A DNA stretch of 64,000 nt from Ramlibacter sp. (GCA_019635435.1 JAHBZM010000001.1:372001-436000), one strand, 5' to 3'. Counted from the stretch's first letter, positions 1 through 7,969 are shown. The notes: generated by a model not told the origin, from the letters alone. Program-made: numbers and translations.

Positions 1-257
1 TTGGCACCCGCCTCCAGCTTGCGCACCAGGATGGGCTGCATGATGCCCTGGGCCTTGATGCTCTCGGCCAGCTCGTAAAGGGCACCCTCGTCCATGCGGG
101 TGCGCGGCTGGTACATGCCGGGCACCATGTCCTCGAGCCGCAGCGATGCCGGCAGGCCGGGATGGCTGGCCACGCTGTCGCCGTTCGATTCGCTGACCTT
201 GGGGCCCAGCAGCGCCTCCAGGCCGCGGCCCAGTCCCTTGGGTTTTTTGGTGACCAT
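1..257 (-). CDS. parB: chromosome-partitioning protein ParB, N-terminal part (cut by window edge)
   Basis: The protein begins MVTKKPKGLGRGLEALLG, the usual lysine/glycine-rich start of chromosomal ParB (Spo0J). About 85 residues are present, up to the region reading QPR (box I of the CTPase/DNA-binding core) and SIKAQGIMQPILVR. The rest lies left of the window. ParB is a CTP-dependent DNA clamp that loads at parS and, with ParA, segregates the replication origin. It follows parA on the same strand, with a small hydrolase gene between them. Four parS-like sites occur 2-5 kb away (2421, 3330, 3519, 5372), which fits. Start is the ATG at 257; no alternative start looks better. The identification is secure, but the gene is incomplete. 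Confidence 0.95.
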   Translation of the reverse strand, partial: MVTKKPKGLGRGLEALLGPKVSESNGDSVASHPGLPASLRLEDMVPGMYQPRTRMDEGALYELAESIKAQGIMQPILVRKLEAGA

Positions 258-272
258 GTCGGTGGGTTCTTT

Positions 273-812
273 CTAGTCTTTCATCAGGTCCTGCAGCAGC
301 ACATGGCCCTCGGGCCAGCTGCCCAGGCCCGAGTCGCCGTTGATGTGGCCGCAGTCTCCATAGTTCATGAACTGCGAGCCCCAGCAATGGGCAAACAGGC
401 GGGCGCGCTCGAGCGCGCAATACGGGTCATTGCGGCTGGCCAGCAGCACGCTGCCGAACGGCAGCCGCGCCAGTTCGATCGGCGACCAGCCGGGCAGTTG
501 CTCGCGCAACTCCTCGCGCTCCAGATCGGCGGGCGCCACCAGCAGCGCGCCCCTGACCCGATGGGTGTTCTTTGAAATCGCGGCCCAGGCCGCGGTCAGG
601 ATGCAGCCCATGCTGTGCGCCACCAGCACCGCCGGCTCGTCGCGAGACAGCACCACGTCCTCCAGCCGCGCGATCCAGTCGCCGCGCAGCGGATTCATCC
701 AGTCGTGCTGTTCCACGCGGAAGTAGCCATGCTTGTGCTCCCACAGGCTTTGCCAGTGGGCGGGCCCGCTGTTTTGCCAGCCAGGCAGGATGAGAACGTT
801 GGAAGGCTTCAT
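273..812 (-). CDS. RBBP9/YdeN-type alpha/beta hydrolase
   Basis: A 179-residue protein. It starts with MKPSNVLILPGWQNSGPAHW, characteristic of the RBBP9/YdeN serine hydrolase family. The nucleophile elbow reads VAHSMGC (Ser near residue 67), and a late Asp/His pair can be seen (SRNDPY, and GHIN near residue 156). The whole protein is a single compact alpha/beta-hydrolase domain, and there is no signal peptide, so it should be cytoplasmic. It sits between parA and parB on the same strand, so it may be co-transcribed with them. There is no evidence that it acts in partition. The substrate is unknown. Family assignment is good; function is open. Confidence 0.85.
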   Translation of the reverse strand: MKPSNVLILPGWQNSGPAHWQSLWEHKHGYFRVEQHDWMNPLRGDWIARLEDVVLSRDEPAVLVAHSMGCILTAAWAAISKNTHRVRGALLVAPADLEREELREQLPGWSPIELARLPFGSVLLASRNDPYCALERARLFAHCWGSQFMNYGDCGHINGDSGLGSWPEGHVLLQDLMKD

Positions 813-878
813 TTGCTACTGTTTTGATAGCGCACAGTGGCCGCCCAGCCTGGACTCCAGCCCTGTTTGATGCATGAA
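812..878. repeat. dispersed ~67-bp intergenic repeat, copy 1
   Basis: Between parA and the hydrolase gene. The element begins TTTGCTACTGTTTTGATAGC and continues through CAGTGGCCGCCC and CTGGACTCCAGCCC. Closely similar sequences lie at 54202-54258, 57822-57888 and 60452-60517 in the same orientation, and a diverged inverted copy at 11464-11527. The inner segment CTGGACTCCAG is a perfect short palindrome. Confidence 0.75.
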
Positions 879-889
879 CACGGCAACCA

Positions 890-1660
890 TCACATTTTCT
901 GGATGCGTTCGACCATCTCTTTGGCGAAATCCACGAAGGCCTGGCTGCCCTTGGCCGCCGGGTCGAACACCACACCGGGCAAGCCATAGCTGGGCGCCTC
1001 GGCCAGCCGCACATTGCGCGGGATAACGGTGTCGAACACCTTGTCGGAAAAGTGCGCCTTGAGCTGGTCGCTGACCTGCTGCTGCAGCGTGATGCGCGGG
1101 TCGAACATGACGCGCAGCAGGCCGATGATGAGCAGGTCCTTGTTCAGGTTGGCGTGCACCTGCTTGATGGTGTTGACCAGATCGGTCAGGCCTTCCAGCG
1201 CGAAGTACTCGCACTGCATGGGCACGATCACGCCATGCGCCGCGCACAGGCCGTTGAGCGTGAGCATGCTCAGGCTGGGCGGGCAGTCGATCAGCACGAA
1301 GTCGTAATCAGCGTCGACCTCGGCCAGCGCCTGCTTGAGCCGCTTCTCGCGCCGCTGCACATCCACCAGCTCCACCTCGGCGCCCGCGAGTTCGCGGTTG
1401 GCGCCCAGCACGTGGTAGCCGCACTTCTCGGAAAAAGTCGCCGCCTCCCTGACCGACGCCGACTCCAGCAGCACGTCGTACACCGTGAGTTCGAGCTTGC
1501 GCTTGTCCACGCCCGAGCCCATGGTCGCATTGCCCTGGGGATCCAGGTCGATCATCAGCACCCGCTGGCCCACCTTGGCCAGGCCGGCCGCGAGATTGAC
1601 CGTGGTGGTGGTCTTGCCAACGCCACCCTTCTGGTTGGCAATGCAGAAAATTTTGGCCAT
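890..1660 (-). CDS. parA: chromosome-partitioning ATPase ParA (Soj)
   Basis: A 256-residue protein of the normal size for chromosomal ParA. It has a deviant Walker A (KGGVGKTTT, residues 11-19), Walker A' (LIDLDPQGN) and Walker B (FVLIDCPPSL), followed by the characteristic C-terminal block with VIPRNVRLAEAPS. ParA is a DNA-binding ATPase that forms gradients on the nucleoid and moves ParB-parS complexes. The ATG at 1660 gives the standard start MAKIFCIANQKGG. An in-frame upstream ATG at 1696 adds 12 residues with no family match and is rejected. The gene runs in a leftward cluster mnmG-rsmG-lysE-parA-hydrolase-parB. Confidence 0.96.
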   Translation of the reverse strand: MAKIFCIANQKGGVGKTTTTVNLAAGLAKVGQRVLMIDLDPQGNATMGSGVDKRKLELTVYDVLLESASVREAATFSEKCGYHVLGANRELAGAEVELVDVQRREKRLKQALAEVDADYDFVLIDCPPSLSMLTLNGLCAAHGVIVPMQCEYFALEGLTDLVNTIKQVHANLNKDLLIIGLLRVMFDPRITLQQQVSDQLKAHFSDKVFDTVIPRNVRLAEAPSYGLPGVVFDPAAKGSQAFVDFAKEMVERIQKM

Positions 1661-1667
1661 GAAGGAG

Positions 1668-2282
1668 TTACCGCGAAATGGCCAGCTTGACGCCAAAGCC
1701 GATCAGGAACACGCCCGCCACTTTTTCCAGCACACGCGTGATCACCGGATTGGCCCGCAGGCGCTCGGCCAGGTGGTAGGTCAGCAGCACCACGATCAGG
1801 CCATAGGCGAAGGTGAGCGCGGCAATCGTGGCCGCCATCACGCCAAAAGTCACCAGCCCCTGGTGCCGGGCTGGGTCCACGAACAGCGGGAAGAAGGCCA
1901 TGTAAAACACGATCGCCTTGGGGTTGAGCAGCGTGATCAGCGCGGCCTGCCTGAAGTAGTGCCGCGGCTGGATGTTCAGGATGGGCTTGGCGCCCGGCTT
2001 GGCCGTGAGCATCTTGAAGCCCAGCCAGGCCAGATAGGCGGCGCCCAGCCACTGCACCGCATGAAAGGCCGTGGGGTACGCCACCAACAGGGCTGACACG
2101 CCGGCCACGGCCAGCCACATCAGCACCTGGTCGCCGGCAATCACCCCCAGGGTTGCCGCCAGGCCGCCGGCCCGTCCACCCTTGCTGGTGGAGGTGATCA
2201 GCGCGAGATTGCCCGGGCCGGGGATCGCCAGAAACAGGATGATCGCGGCCACAAAAGCGCCGTAGTCTGCAATGCCAAACAT
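1668..2282 (-). CDS. LysE/RhtB family amino-acid exporter
   Basis: A 204-residue, very hydrophobic protein with about six predicted membrane segments. It shows the LysE signature near the N-terminus (FLAIPGPGNLALITSTSKGGR) and the conserved loop LLNPKAIVFYMAFFP near the middle. Proteins of this family export amino acids or related small molecules across the inner membrane. It is wedged between rsmG and parA, only 7 bp upstream of parA, so it probably shares their transcript although it is unrelated to partition. The substrate cannot be told from sequence. Confidence 0.9.
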   Translation of the reverse strand: MFGIADYGAFVAAIILFLAIPGPGNLALITSTSKGGRAGGLAATLGVIAGDQVLMWLAVAGVSALLVAYPTAFHAVQWLGAAYLAWLGFKMLTAKPGAKPILNIQPRHYFRQAALITLLNPKAIVFYMAFFPLFVDPARHQGLVTFGVMAATIAALTFAYGLIVVLLTYHLAERLRANPVITRVLEKVAGVFLIGFGVKLAISR

Positions 2283-2362
2283 GGAAATTCCCCCGGAACG
2301 TGAGGGGTCGAGTTTACGTTACACCGGGGCCCGGGGCGCGTGCGCGAGCCGGTTCGATGCGC

Positions 2363-3010
2363 CTACTGTGGCCGCAGCCAGACGATGCAGCGCTCGGCGT
2401 CCAGCCCGGGCACGGTCAGAGGTTCCACGTGAAACACCGCGGCACGGGCCCCGACCGCCACCAGCTCCTCTGTGGGATGCCTGCCCTTCATGGCGAGCCA
2501 GACCCCGGCGGGCGCCAATGTCCCGGCCGACCAGCCGACAAAGTCCGCCAGCGAGGCAAAGGCCCGGGAGCAGACCACGTCGAAGGGACCGGTCAGGCTT
2601 TCCACCCGGGCGTGCAGGCCCGTGAGATTGGGCAACTTCAGCGCCGCCGCCACCTGCTGGATGAAGGCCGCCTTCTTGGCCACCGTGTCCACACAGGTCA
2701 CAACCACCTCGGGGCAGCAGATGGCGATCACCACGCCGGGCAGGCCGGCACCCGAGCCTACGTCGAGCAGCCGCGCCGCCTGGCCGGCAAGCTGCCGGCG
2801 CAGCGGCGCGATGATGGCCAGACTGTCCAGCAGGTGGTGCGTGAGCATGTCGGCCGGCTCGCGCACGGCCGTCAGGTTGTAAACCTTGTTCCATTTCTGG
2901 ATCAGAGCCAGATAGTCCAGAAGCTGCGCGACCTGCGCATCCGTCAAAGCGAGGCCCAGCACGTCCAGCCCACGCCGCAGACCCGGCTCCAGTTCAGGCA
3001 AGGTCGGCAT
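2363..3010 (-). CDS. rsmG: 16S rRNA (guanine527-N7)-methyltransferase RsmG (GidB)
   Basis: A 215-residue protein. The SAM-binding motif reads LLDVGSGAGLPGVVIAI, and the family-typical segment WNKVYNLTAVRE precedes it. RsmG methylates G527 of 16S rRNA in the 30S subunit. The chosen start, ATG at 3010 (MPTLPELEPGL), overlaps the last 17 nt of mnmG, the usual tight mnmG-rsmG coupling. A start at 3103 would add 31 residues read from a mnmG shadow frame. A parS-like site (2421-2436) lies inside the 3' part of this gene. Confidence 0.95.
   Translation of the reverse strand: MPTLPELEPGLRRGLDVLGLALTDAQVAQLLDYLALIQKWNKVYNLTAVREPADMLTHHLLDSLAIIAPLRRQLAGQAARLLDVGSGAGLPGVVIAICCPEVVVTCVDTVAKKAAFIQQVAAALKLPNLTGLHARVESLTGPFDVVCSRAFASLADFVGWSAGTLAPAGVWLAMKGRHPTEELVAVGARAAVFHVEPLTVPGLDAERCIVWLRPQ
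2421..2436. promoter_or_regulatory. parS-like ParB binding site (14/16)
   Basis: GGTTCCACGTGAAACA matches the universal parS palindrome TGTTTCACGTGAAACA at 14 of 16 positions. It lies inside rsmG, as parS sites in many bacteria do. ParB from the neighbouring gene is the expected ligand. The match was counted by eye; binding is inferred. Confidence 0.75.
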
Positions 3011-4970
3011 GGGCAGCGTCGGGCTCGGGCGTTTTGTCAAAGCCCTTGAAGCGGCTTTTCTTGAGGTGGACCAGCAGCAGGGAGATGGCCGCCGGCGTGA
3101 CACCCGAGATGCGCGAGGCCAGCCCCAGGGTCTCGGGCCGGTGCTTCAGGAGCTTTTGCCGCACCTCGATGCTGAGCGCCGTGACCTGCTGGTAGTCCAG
3201 GTCGTCGGGCAACCGCAGGTTCTCGTAGTAGGCGGCGCGCTCCACCTCCCCTTTCTGGCGGTCGATGTAGCCCGAGTACTTGGCCGCGATCTCGATCTGC
3301 TCGATCACCGGCTCGGCGAGCTCACCCAGGGCTTCACGTGAGACGCCGGCCACCGCAAACCGGCCGCCGTCCAGGCTCATGAGCTGGGCATAGGTCACAT
3401 CGGGCCGCCGCAGCAGGTCCGCCAGGTTGTATTCATGCTCGATGGCCTTGCCCAGCACCCGCTCCGATTCCGCCGCCGGCAGGTTGCGCGGATTGACCCA
3501 GGTCGCCCTGAGCCGTTCGGTTTCACGTGAAACAGCGTCGCGCTTGCGGCAGAACACCTCCCAGCGGGCGTCATCCACCAGGCCCAGGCGACGCCCGGCC
3601 TCGGTCAGGCGCAGGTCGGCATTGTCCTCACGCAGCTGCAGGCGGAACTCGGCCCGGCTCGTGAACATGCGGTAAGGCTCGGTCACGCCCTTGGTGATCA
3701 GGTCGTCCACCAGAACGCCCAGGTAGGCCTCGTCGCGCCGGGGCAACCAGGCCGCCTCGCCCCGGCACTGCAGCGCGGCATTGATACCCGCGAACAGCCC
3801 CTGGGCCGCCGCCTCTTCATAGCCCGTGGTGCCGTTGATCTGGCCGGCAAAGAACAGGCCGGCAATCTGCCGCGTTTCAAAGCTGCTTTTCAACGAGCGC
3901 GGGTCAAAGTAGTCGTATTCGATGGCGTAGCCCGGCCGGAGGATGTGCGCGTTCTCCAGCCCCGCCATGCTGCGCACCAGCTCGTACTGCACGTCAAACG
4001 GCAGGCTGGTGCTGATGCCATTGGGGTAGTACTCATTGGTGGTCAGGCCTTCGGGTTCCAGGAAGATCTGGTGGCTTTCCTTGTCGGCAAAGCGGTTGAT
4101 CTTGTCTTCCACGCTGGGGCAATAACGCGGGCCCACGCCCTCGATCTTGCCGGTGAACATGGGGCTGCGGTCAAAACCGCTGCGGATGATCTCGTGGGTG
4201 CGCTCATTGGTGTGCGTCACCCAGCACGACATCTGCCGCGGGTGCATGCTGGCCCGGCCCATGAAGCTGAACACCGGCACCGCGTCGCCCACACCGCCGG
4301 GCATGCCGTCGCCCGGCTGCTCGGTGCAGCGGCTGAAGTCAATGCTGCGGCCGTCCAGCCGGGGCGGCGTGCCGGTCTTGAGCCGGCCCTGCGGCAGCTT
4401 GAGCTCCTTGAGCCGCGCCGAGAGGCTCACCGCGGGCGGGTCCCCGGCGCGGCCCGCCGCATAGTTGTTCAGGCCCACATGGATCTTGCCGTCCAGGAAG
4501 GTGCCGGCCGTGAGCACCACGGCGCGCCCGCGAAACCGGATGCCCACCTGCGTGACGGCCCCCACCACGCGGTCGCCCTCGACCATCAGGTCGTTCACCG
4601 CCTGCTGGAACAGCGTGAGGTTGGGCTGGTTCTCGAGCCGGTGGCGGATGGCCGCCTTGTACAAAATGCGGTCGGCCTGCGCCCGCGTGGCGCGCACGGC
4701 CGGGCCCTTGGAGCTGTTGAGAATGCGGAACTGGATGCCGCCTTCGTCTGTGGCAATGCCCATGGCGCCGCCCAGTGCATCCACCTCCTTGACCAGATGG
4801 CCCTTGCCGATGCCGCCAATCGACGGGTTGCAGCTCATCTGCCCCAGCGTCTCGATGTTGTGGCTGAGCAGCAGCGTCTTGCAGCCCATGCGTGCGGACG
4901 CAAGGGCGGCTTCGGTGCCAGCGTGGCCGCCACCGACCACGATGACGTCGAATTCCTGAGGGTACAACAT
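2994..4970 (-). CDS. mnmG: tRNA uridine-5-carboxymethylaminomethyl modification enzyme MnmG (GidA)
   Basis: A 658-residue protein, the full family length. It opens with the FAD-binding motif MLYPQEFDVIVVGGGHAGTE and contains the GidA signatures CNPSIGGIGKGHLVKE and GQINGTTGYEEAAAQG. With MnmE it makes the cmnm5U modification at the wobble position of several tRNAs, using FAD and methylene-THF. Start at 4970 is fixed by the family N-terminus; the frame extends 86 codons upstream without homology. The 3' end overlaps rsmG by 17 nt. Two parS-like sites (3330 and 3519) lie in its 3' half. The divergent neighbour is a Crp/Fnr regulator starting at 5086. Confidence 0.97.
   Translation of the reverse strand: MLYPQEFDVIVVGGGHAGTEAALASARMGCKTLLLSHNIETLGQMSCNPSIGGIGKGHLVKEVDALGGAMGIATDEGGIQFRILNSSKGPAVRATRAQADRILYKAAIRHRLENQPNLTLFQQAVNDLMVEGDRVVGAVTQVGIRFRGRAVVLTAGTFLDGKIHVGLNNYAAGRAGDPPAVSLSARLKELKLPQGRLKTGTPPRLDGRSIDFSRCTEQPGDGMPGGVGDAVPVFSFMGRASMHPRQMSCWVTHTNERTHEIIRSGFDRSPMFTGKIEGVGPRYCPSVEDKINRFADKESHQIFLEPEGLTTNEYYPNGISTSLPFDVQYELVRSMAGLENAHILRPGYAIEYDYFDPRSLKSSFETRQIAGLFFAGQINGTTGYEEAAAQGLFAGINAALQCRGEAAWLPRRDEAYLGVLVDDLITKGVTEPYRMFTSRAEFRLQLREDNADLRLTEAGRRLGLVDDARWEVFCRKRDAVSRETERLRATWVNPRNLPAAESERVLGKAIEHEYNLADLLRRPDVTYAQLMSLDGGRFAVAGVSREALGELAEPVIEQIEIAAKYSGYIDRQKGEVERAAYYENLRLPDDLDYQQVTALSIEVRQKLLKHRPETLGLASRISGVTPAAISLLLVHLKKSRFKGFDKTPEPDAAHADLA
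3330..3345. promoter_or_regulatory. weak parS-like site (12/16)
   Basis: GGCTTCACGTGAGACG keeps the central TTCACGTGA core of parS and matches the consensus at 12 of 16 positions. It lies in mnmG, 190 bp from the near-perfect site at 3519. Alone it would be unconvincing. Confidence 0.4.
3519..3534. promoter_or_regulatory. near-perfect parS site (15/16)
   Basis: GGTTTCACGTGAAACA differs from the consensus TGTTTCACGTGAAACA only at the first base. It is inside the mnmG coding sequence, about 2 kb upstream of parA in the same gene cluster. This is the strongest ParB-loading site in the window. Confidence 0.92.
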
Positions 4971-5085
4971 GGGGGTTCCAGAGCCAAAAGTGGCCCGATA
5001 ATCAAAAAGCAAAGGCCGATCGCCCGCGATCCCTGCCCCAACAGCATTCGACGCGGCATACGGCCAACCCCTGATTTTCCCATTG

Positions 5086-5682
5086 ATGCCGCCCTCCACG
5101 CAAACGCCACTCGCAGAGGCCCTTGCCAGCAAGCTGGGGCCACTCGCCGACGACCTGGCGGCCTGGGCGCGCACCGCCCGACGCTCGCTCCTGACCCGGG
5201 GCGAGCCCCTGCTGCGCGCCGGCGACATCTGGCAACACCTGTGGTGGGTGGAAGCCGGTGCACTGCGCCTTTTCTACCTCGACCGCGTTGGCACCGAGTC
5301 CAACAAGAACTTCTTTCTGCCTGGCGCCATGCTTTGGCCGGTCACACCCTGGCTTCGCGCGCAGCCTGCGGCGTTTCACGTGGAACCTCTGGAAGACAGC
5401 ATCGTCTGGGCCCTGCCTCTGGATGGCGCCAGCGAAACAGCGCGGCGCGGCCCCGCATGGCAGGCCCTGGAGCACCACACCGTGTGCGCCCTGCTCGACG
5501 GCAAGATGCAGCGCGAACAAGCCTTTTTGCAGCACAGCGCCCAGGAGCGCTACGCCCTCCTGCTGGCACACCAACCCGACTGGGCCGCCCGCATCCCCCT
5601 CAAACACCTGGCCTCTTACCTCGGCGTCACCGATGTCACGCTGTCACGCCTGCGCGGCGGCATGGGGCTTATCAAAGGTTAA
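5086..5682 (+). CDS. Crp/Fnr-family transcriptional regulator
   Basis: A 198-residue protein. The N-terminal half fits a cyclic-nucleotide-binding-like beta barrel (RGEPLLRAGDIWQHLWWVEAG, a typical cNMP-fold strand pattern). The C-terminal part fits a short winged helix (IPLKHLASYLGVTDVTLSRLR). It lacks the four cysteines of FNR, so it is not an iron-sulphur sensor. The start is the ATG at 5086; an in-frame TTG directly before it at 5083 is less likely. It is divergent from mnmG and followed by a DUF1772 membrane protein 55 bp downstream. A parS-like site (5372) lies inside it. Its signal and targets are unknown. Confidence 0.85.
   Translation: MPPSTQTPLAEALASKLGPLADDLAAWARTARRSLLTRGEPLLRAGDIWQHLWWVEAGALRLFYLDRVGTESNKNFFLPGAMLWPVTPWLRAQPAAFHVEPLEDSIVWALPLDGASETARRGPAWQALEHHTVCALLDGKMQREQAFLQHSAQERYALLLAHQPDWAARIPLKHLASYLGVTDVTLSRLRGGMGLIKG
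5372..5387. promoter_or_regulatory. parS-like ParB binding site (13/16)
   Basis: CGTTTCACGTGGAACC matches the parS consensus at 13 of 16 positions, including the whole left half apart from the first base. It lies within the Crp/Fnr regulator gene and is the outermost member of the cluster at 2421, 3330 and 3519. Confidence 0.6.
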
Positions 5683-5737
5683 GGCGCGATGGCCCGATGG
5701 CGGACACACTGGGGCTTTCCTGTTCCCCGGAGCCTCC

Positions 5738-6244
5738 ATGCGCCGATACGCCCAGACCCTCGCCCTGCCCCTTCACACCCTGGCCATTCTCTGGTTGGGA
5801 CTGATGGCCGGGTTCTTCGCCACCTACAGCGCCAACGTGAATCTGGCGATGCTGCAAATGGACGGCCCCACCTACGCGGTGGTCCAGTCGGCCTTCAATC
5901 GCAACGTGCGGCACATGCTGTTCTTCAGCTTCTTCTTCGGGCCACCCGTATGGTGCGGGCTAGCCCTGTTGGCCGCGAGCCCTGAGCGCCGCCAGGCGTG
6001 GTGGGGGCTGTTGGCGGCCGCCGCCGCGATCTACCTGCTGGGCATCATCGTGTTCACCCACCAGGTCAATCTGCCGCTCAATGCCCAGACCGAAGCCTGG
6101 AGCCCACAAGCCCTGCCGCCGGACTGGGCCACCGTGCGCGATCAATGGAATGTCGCCAACCTGATGCGCACCCTGGTGAGCTTCGGCGCGTTTGCGCTGG
6201 CCCTGGTGGCACTTGCCTTGCGCGCAGGCCGTCCGCAGCGCTGA
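5738..6244 (+). CDS. DUF1772 (anthrone-oxygenase-like) membrane protein
   Basis: A 168-residue membrane protein with about four hydrophobic segments. The N-terminal region includes GFFATYSANVNLAMLQMDG and AFNRNVRH, which resemble the DUF1772/anthrone oxygenase-like family. The start at 5738 follows a weak GGAG-like site; a longer upstream frame has no plausible content. It may be co-transcribed with the preceding Crp/Fnr regulator. No enzymatic role is demonstrated for bacterial members of this group, so the function is open. Confidence 0.75.
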   Translation: MRRYAQTLALPLHTLAILWLGLMAGFFATYSANVNLAMLQMDGPTYAVVQSAFNRNVRHMLFFSFFFGPPVWCGLALLAASPERRQAWWGLLAAAAAIYLLGIIVFTHQVNLPLNAQTEAWSPQALPPDWATVRDQWNVANLMRTLVSFGAFALALVALALRAGRPQR

Positions 6245-6287
6245 CACTTCGCAGGATTCCTGCCCGCCGATGTGGTGCAATCGGGCC

Positions 6288-6869
6288 ATGAAAATCCTCG
6301 TCTTCGCAGGCAGCACCCGCCAGCAGTCCTTCAACCGCAAGCTCGCCAAAGTCACGGCCGCCATGGCCACGGCCAGCGGCGCCGATGTCATGCACATCGA
6401 GCTGGCGGATTTCGACATCCCCATGTACAACGCCGACCTCGAGGCTCAGGGCACGCCGGCCGATGTGATCCGCCTCAAGCAGCTCATGCATGAGCACCCG
6501 GCCTGGATCATCTGCACGCCCGAGTACAACGCCAGCTACCCCGCCCTGCTCAAGAACACGCTGGACTGGGTGTCCAGCCCGGCCAAATCGCACCCCGAGT
6601 GGGGCGACGGCTTCAAGTCCAGCCGTGGCAAGGTCGTCGGTGTGCTGAGCGCCTCGCCCGGCGCGCTCGGCGGCCTGCGTTCGCAAAGCCACTTGGCGCC
6701 GCTGCTGGTCAACCTGCACTGCTGGCTGGCGCCGCAGAATTTCGCGCTCAGCCGCGCGGGGGACGCCTTTGACGAACAGGGCCAACTCAAGGACGAGCGC
6801 AACATCAAGGGCGTTCAGGCCGTGATCGACCAGGTCATCTGGGCCGCGGGCCGGCTGAACACGGCCTAG
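6288..6869 (+). CDS. NADPH-dependent FMN reductase family protein
   Basis: A 193-residue flavodoxin-like protein. It has the FMN phosphate-binding loop GSTRQQSFNRKL at residues 8-19 and the family motif TPEYNASYPALLKNTLDW around residue 80. Members (chromate reductase ChrR, azoreductase-like, arsenic-associated ArsH relatives) transfer electrons from NAD(P)H via FMN to quinones, azo dyes or metals. There is no signal peptide, so it is cytosolic. The ATG at 6288 gives the standard family start MKILVFAGS. The exact substrate is not readable from sequence. Confidence 0.9.
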   Translation: MKILVFAGSTRQQSFNRKLAKVTAAMATASGADVMHIELADFDIPMYNADLEAQGTPADVIRLKQLMHEHPAWIICTPEYNASYPALLKNTLDWVSSPAKSHPEWGDGFKSSRGKVVGVLSASPGALGGLRSQSHLAPLLVNLHCWLAPQNFALSRAGDAFDEQGQLKDERNIKGVQAVIDQVIWAAGRLNTA

Positions 6870-6891
6870 CGCGCCGGCGACCCGCCCGCCC

Positions 6892-7170
6892 ATGGACTGC
6901 CGCCCCGGCTGCGGTGCCTGCTGCATCGCCCCCTCGATCTCCAGCCCCATCCCCGGCATGCCGCTGGGCAAGCCCGCTGGCGCACGCTGCGTCCAGCTGG
7001 ACGACGCCCTGCGCTGCCGCATCTTTGGCCAGCCCGAACGGCCTGCGGTGTGTGCCCAGCTCAGGCCCTCGGCCGAAATGTGTGGCGCGAGCGCGGTGCA
7101 GGCCCTGCACTGGCTGACCCGGCTCGAAACCCAGACCCGCCCGGCGCCACAGGCAACCCGCAATACCTGA
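6892..7170 (+). CDS. YkgJ-type cysteine-cluster protein (UPF0153)
   Basis: A 92-residue protein. It starts MDCRPGCGACCIAPSIS, with the CxxxCxxCC cluster that defines this family. Further cysteines follow in RCVQLDD, LRCRIF, AVCAQL and MCGAS. The spacing suggests a metal or Fe-S site, but the function of the family is not established. It lies 22 bp downstream of the FMN reductase gene and may be in the same transcript. Confidence 0.85.
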   Translation: MDCRPGCGACCIAPSISSPIPGMPLGKPAGARCVQLDDALRCRIFGQPERPAVCAQLRPSAEMCGASAVQALHWLTRLETQTRPAPQATRNT

Positions 7171-7185
7171 GCAGCGGGCCGGTCT

Positions 7186-7899
7186 TCAGCCGCGCGCGCC
7201 GTCCGCGCCCAATGCCTCCAGCAGCGGCAGCGACACAATCTCGATCCGGCCATAGCCCGCCGCCACCGCGCCCGCGGCCACCAGCGCCTGGAGCTCCTTG
7301 CTCAGGGTCTGGCGCGTCATGCCCAGCATCATCGCCAGTGACTCCTGCGACACCGGTACCACCGGCCGTGCTTCGGGGGTATGGGTGGCATCGCCGCGCG
7401 CCAGCAGCACCAGCCGCCGCGCCACGCGCGCGCGGGTGGACCGCAGCGTCGCGTCCTCCACCATGCCGTACAGCGAGCGGGTGCGCGCCGCGAGCATGCG
7501 GCACACCGCCAGCGCAAACGCATGGCGCTGCATCAGCCCGTCGAATGCCGCGCGGCCCAGCAGCAGCACCTCTGATGGCACCAGGGCCGTCGCGTCATGG
7601 GTGCGCGGCTGCTGGTCCAGCAACGAGACTTCGCCAAACCAGTTGCCGGCCTCCAGCACGGCAAGAATGGCCTCCTTGCCGTCCTCGCGCAGGCTGGAAA
7701 ACTTGAAGCGCCCCTGCACCAGCCCGTAAAAGGCCCCGCTGCCCGCCGGCACCGCGTCGCCCTGGCGGAACAGCATCTCGCCGCGCTGCACCCGCACCGG
7801 CTCGCAGGCGGCCAGCATGGCACGCCGTTCGCGCAGCGGCAGCGCGCCAAACCAGGGGTTGGCCGACAGGCGGGCCAGCAGTTCTGGGCTCGATTTCAT
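7186..7899 (-). CDS. Crp/Fnr-family transcriptional regulator
   Basis: A 237-residue regulator. It has a cNMP-binding-like N-terminal domain (EMLFRQGDAVPAG, EGGNWFGEVSLL-like strands including NWFGEVSLLD), a dimerisation helix and a C-terminal winged helix with VSQESLAMMLGMTRQTLSKE, the classic Crp recognition helix. No N-terminal cysteine cluster is present. It is divergent from an HD-domain/aldolase pair. An 18-bp near-palindrome (7952-7969) in the shared 108-bp promoter region is a candidate site for it. It converges on ykgJ with a 15-bp gap. Confidence 0.9.
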   Translation of the reverse strand: MKSSPELLARLSANPWFGALPLRERRAMLAACEPVRVQRGEMLFRQGDAVPAGSGAFYGLVQGRFKFSSLREDGKEAILAVLEAGNWFGEVSLLDQQPRTHDATALVPSEVLLLGRAAFDGLMQRHAFALAVCRMLAARTRSLYGMVEDATLRSTRARVARRLVLLARGDATHTPEARPVVPVSQESLAMMLGMTRQTLSKELQALVAAGAVAAGYGRIEIVSLPLLEALGADGARG

Positions 7900-7951
7900 T
7901 GACGCGCGGGCGACAGCCGGGTGGAAGGGACTTCCCTTGATTGTTAAATTT

Positions 7952-7969
7952 TTGACAGTTAACCGTCAA
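7952..7969. promoter_or_regulatory. candidate Crp/Fnr-type operator
   Basis: TTGACAGTTAACCGTCAA is an 18-bp near-perfect inverted repeat (one mismatched pair) between the divergent Crp/Fnr regulator and the HD-domain gene. Family members bind TTGAC/TTGAT-type half sites of this size, so autoregulation plus control of the rightward pair is plausible. This is inferred, not shown. Confidence 0.5.

Noticed and set aside
1..5100. Search for an origin (DnaA boxes TTATCCACA) beside mnmG and parAB
   Set aside because: No TTATCCACA cluster or AT-rich unwinding element is visible in the window, so the origin itself must lie outside.
3945..5804. A 619-codon open frame on the plus strand opposite mnmG
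   Set aside because: A high-GC shadow frame antisense to mnmG and through the Crp gene, with Arg/His/Ala-rich content and no domain.
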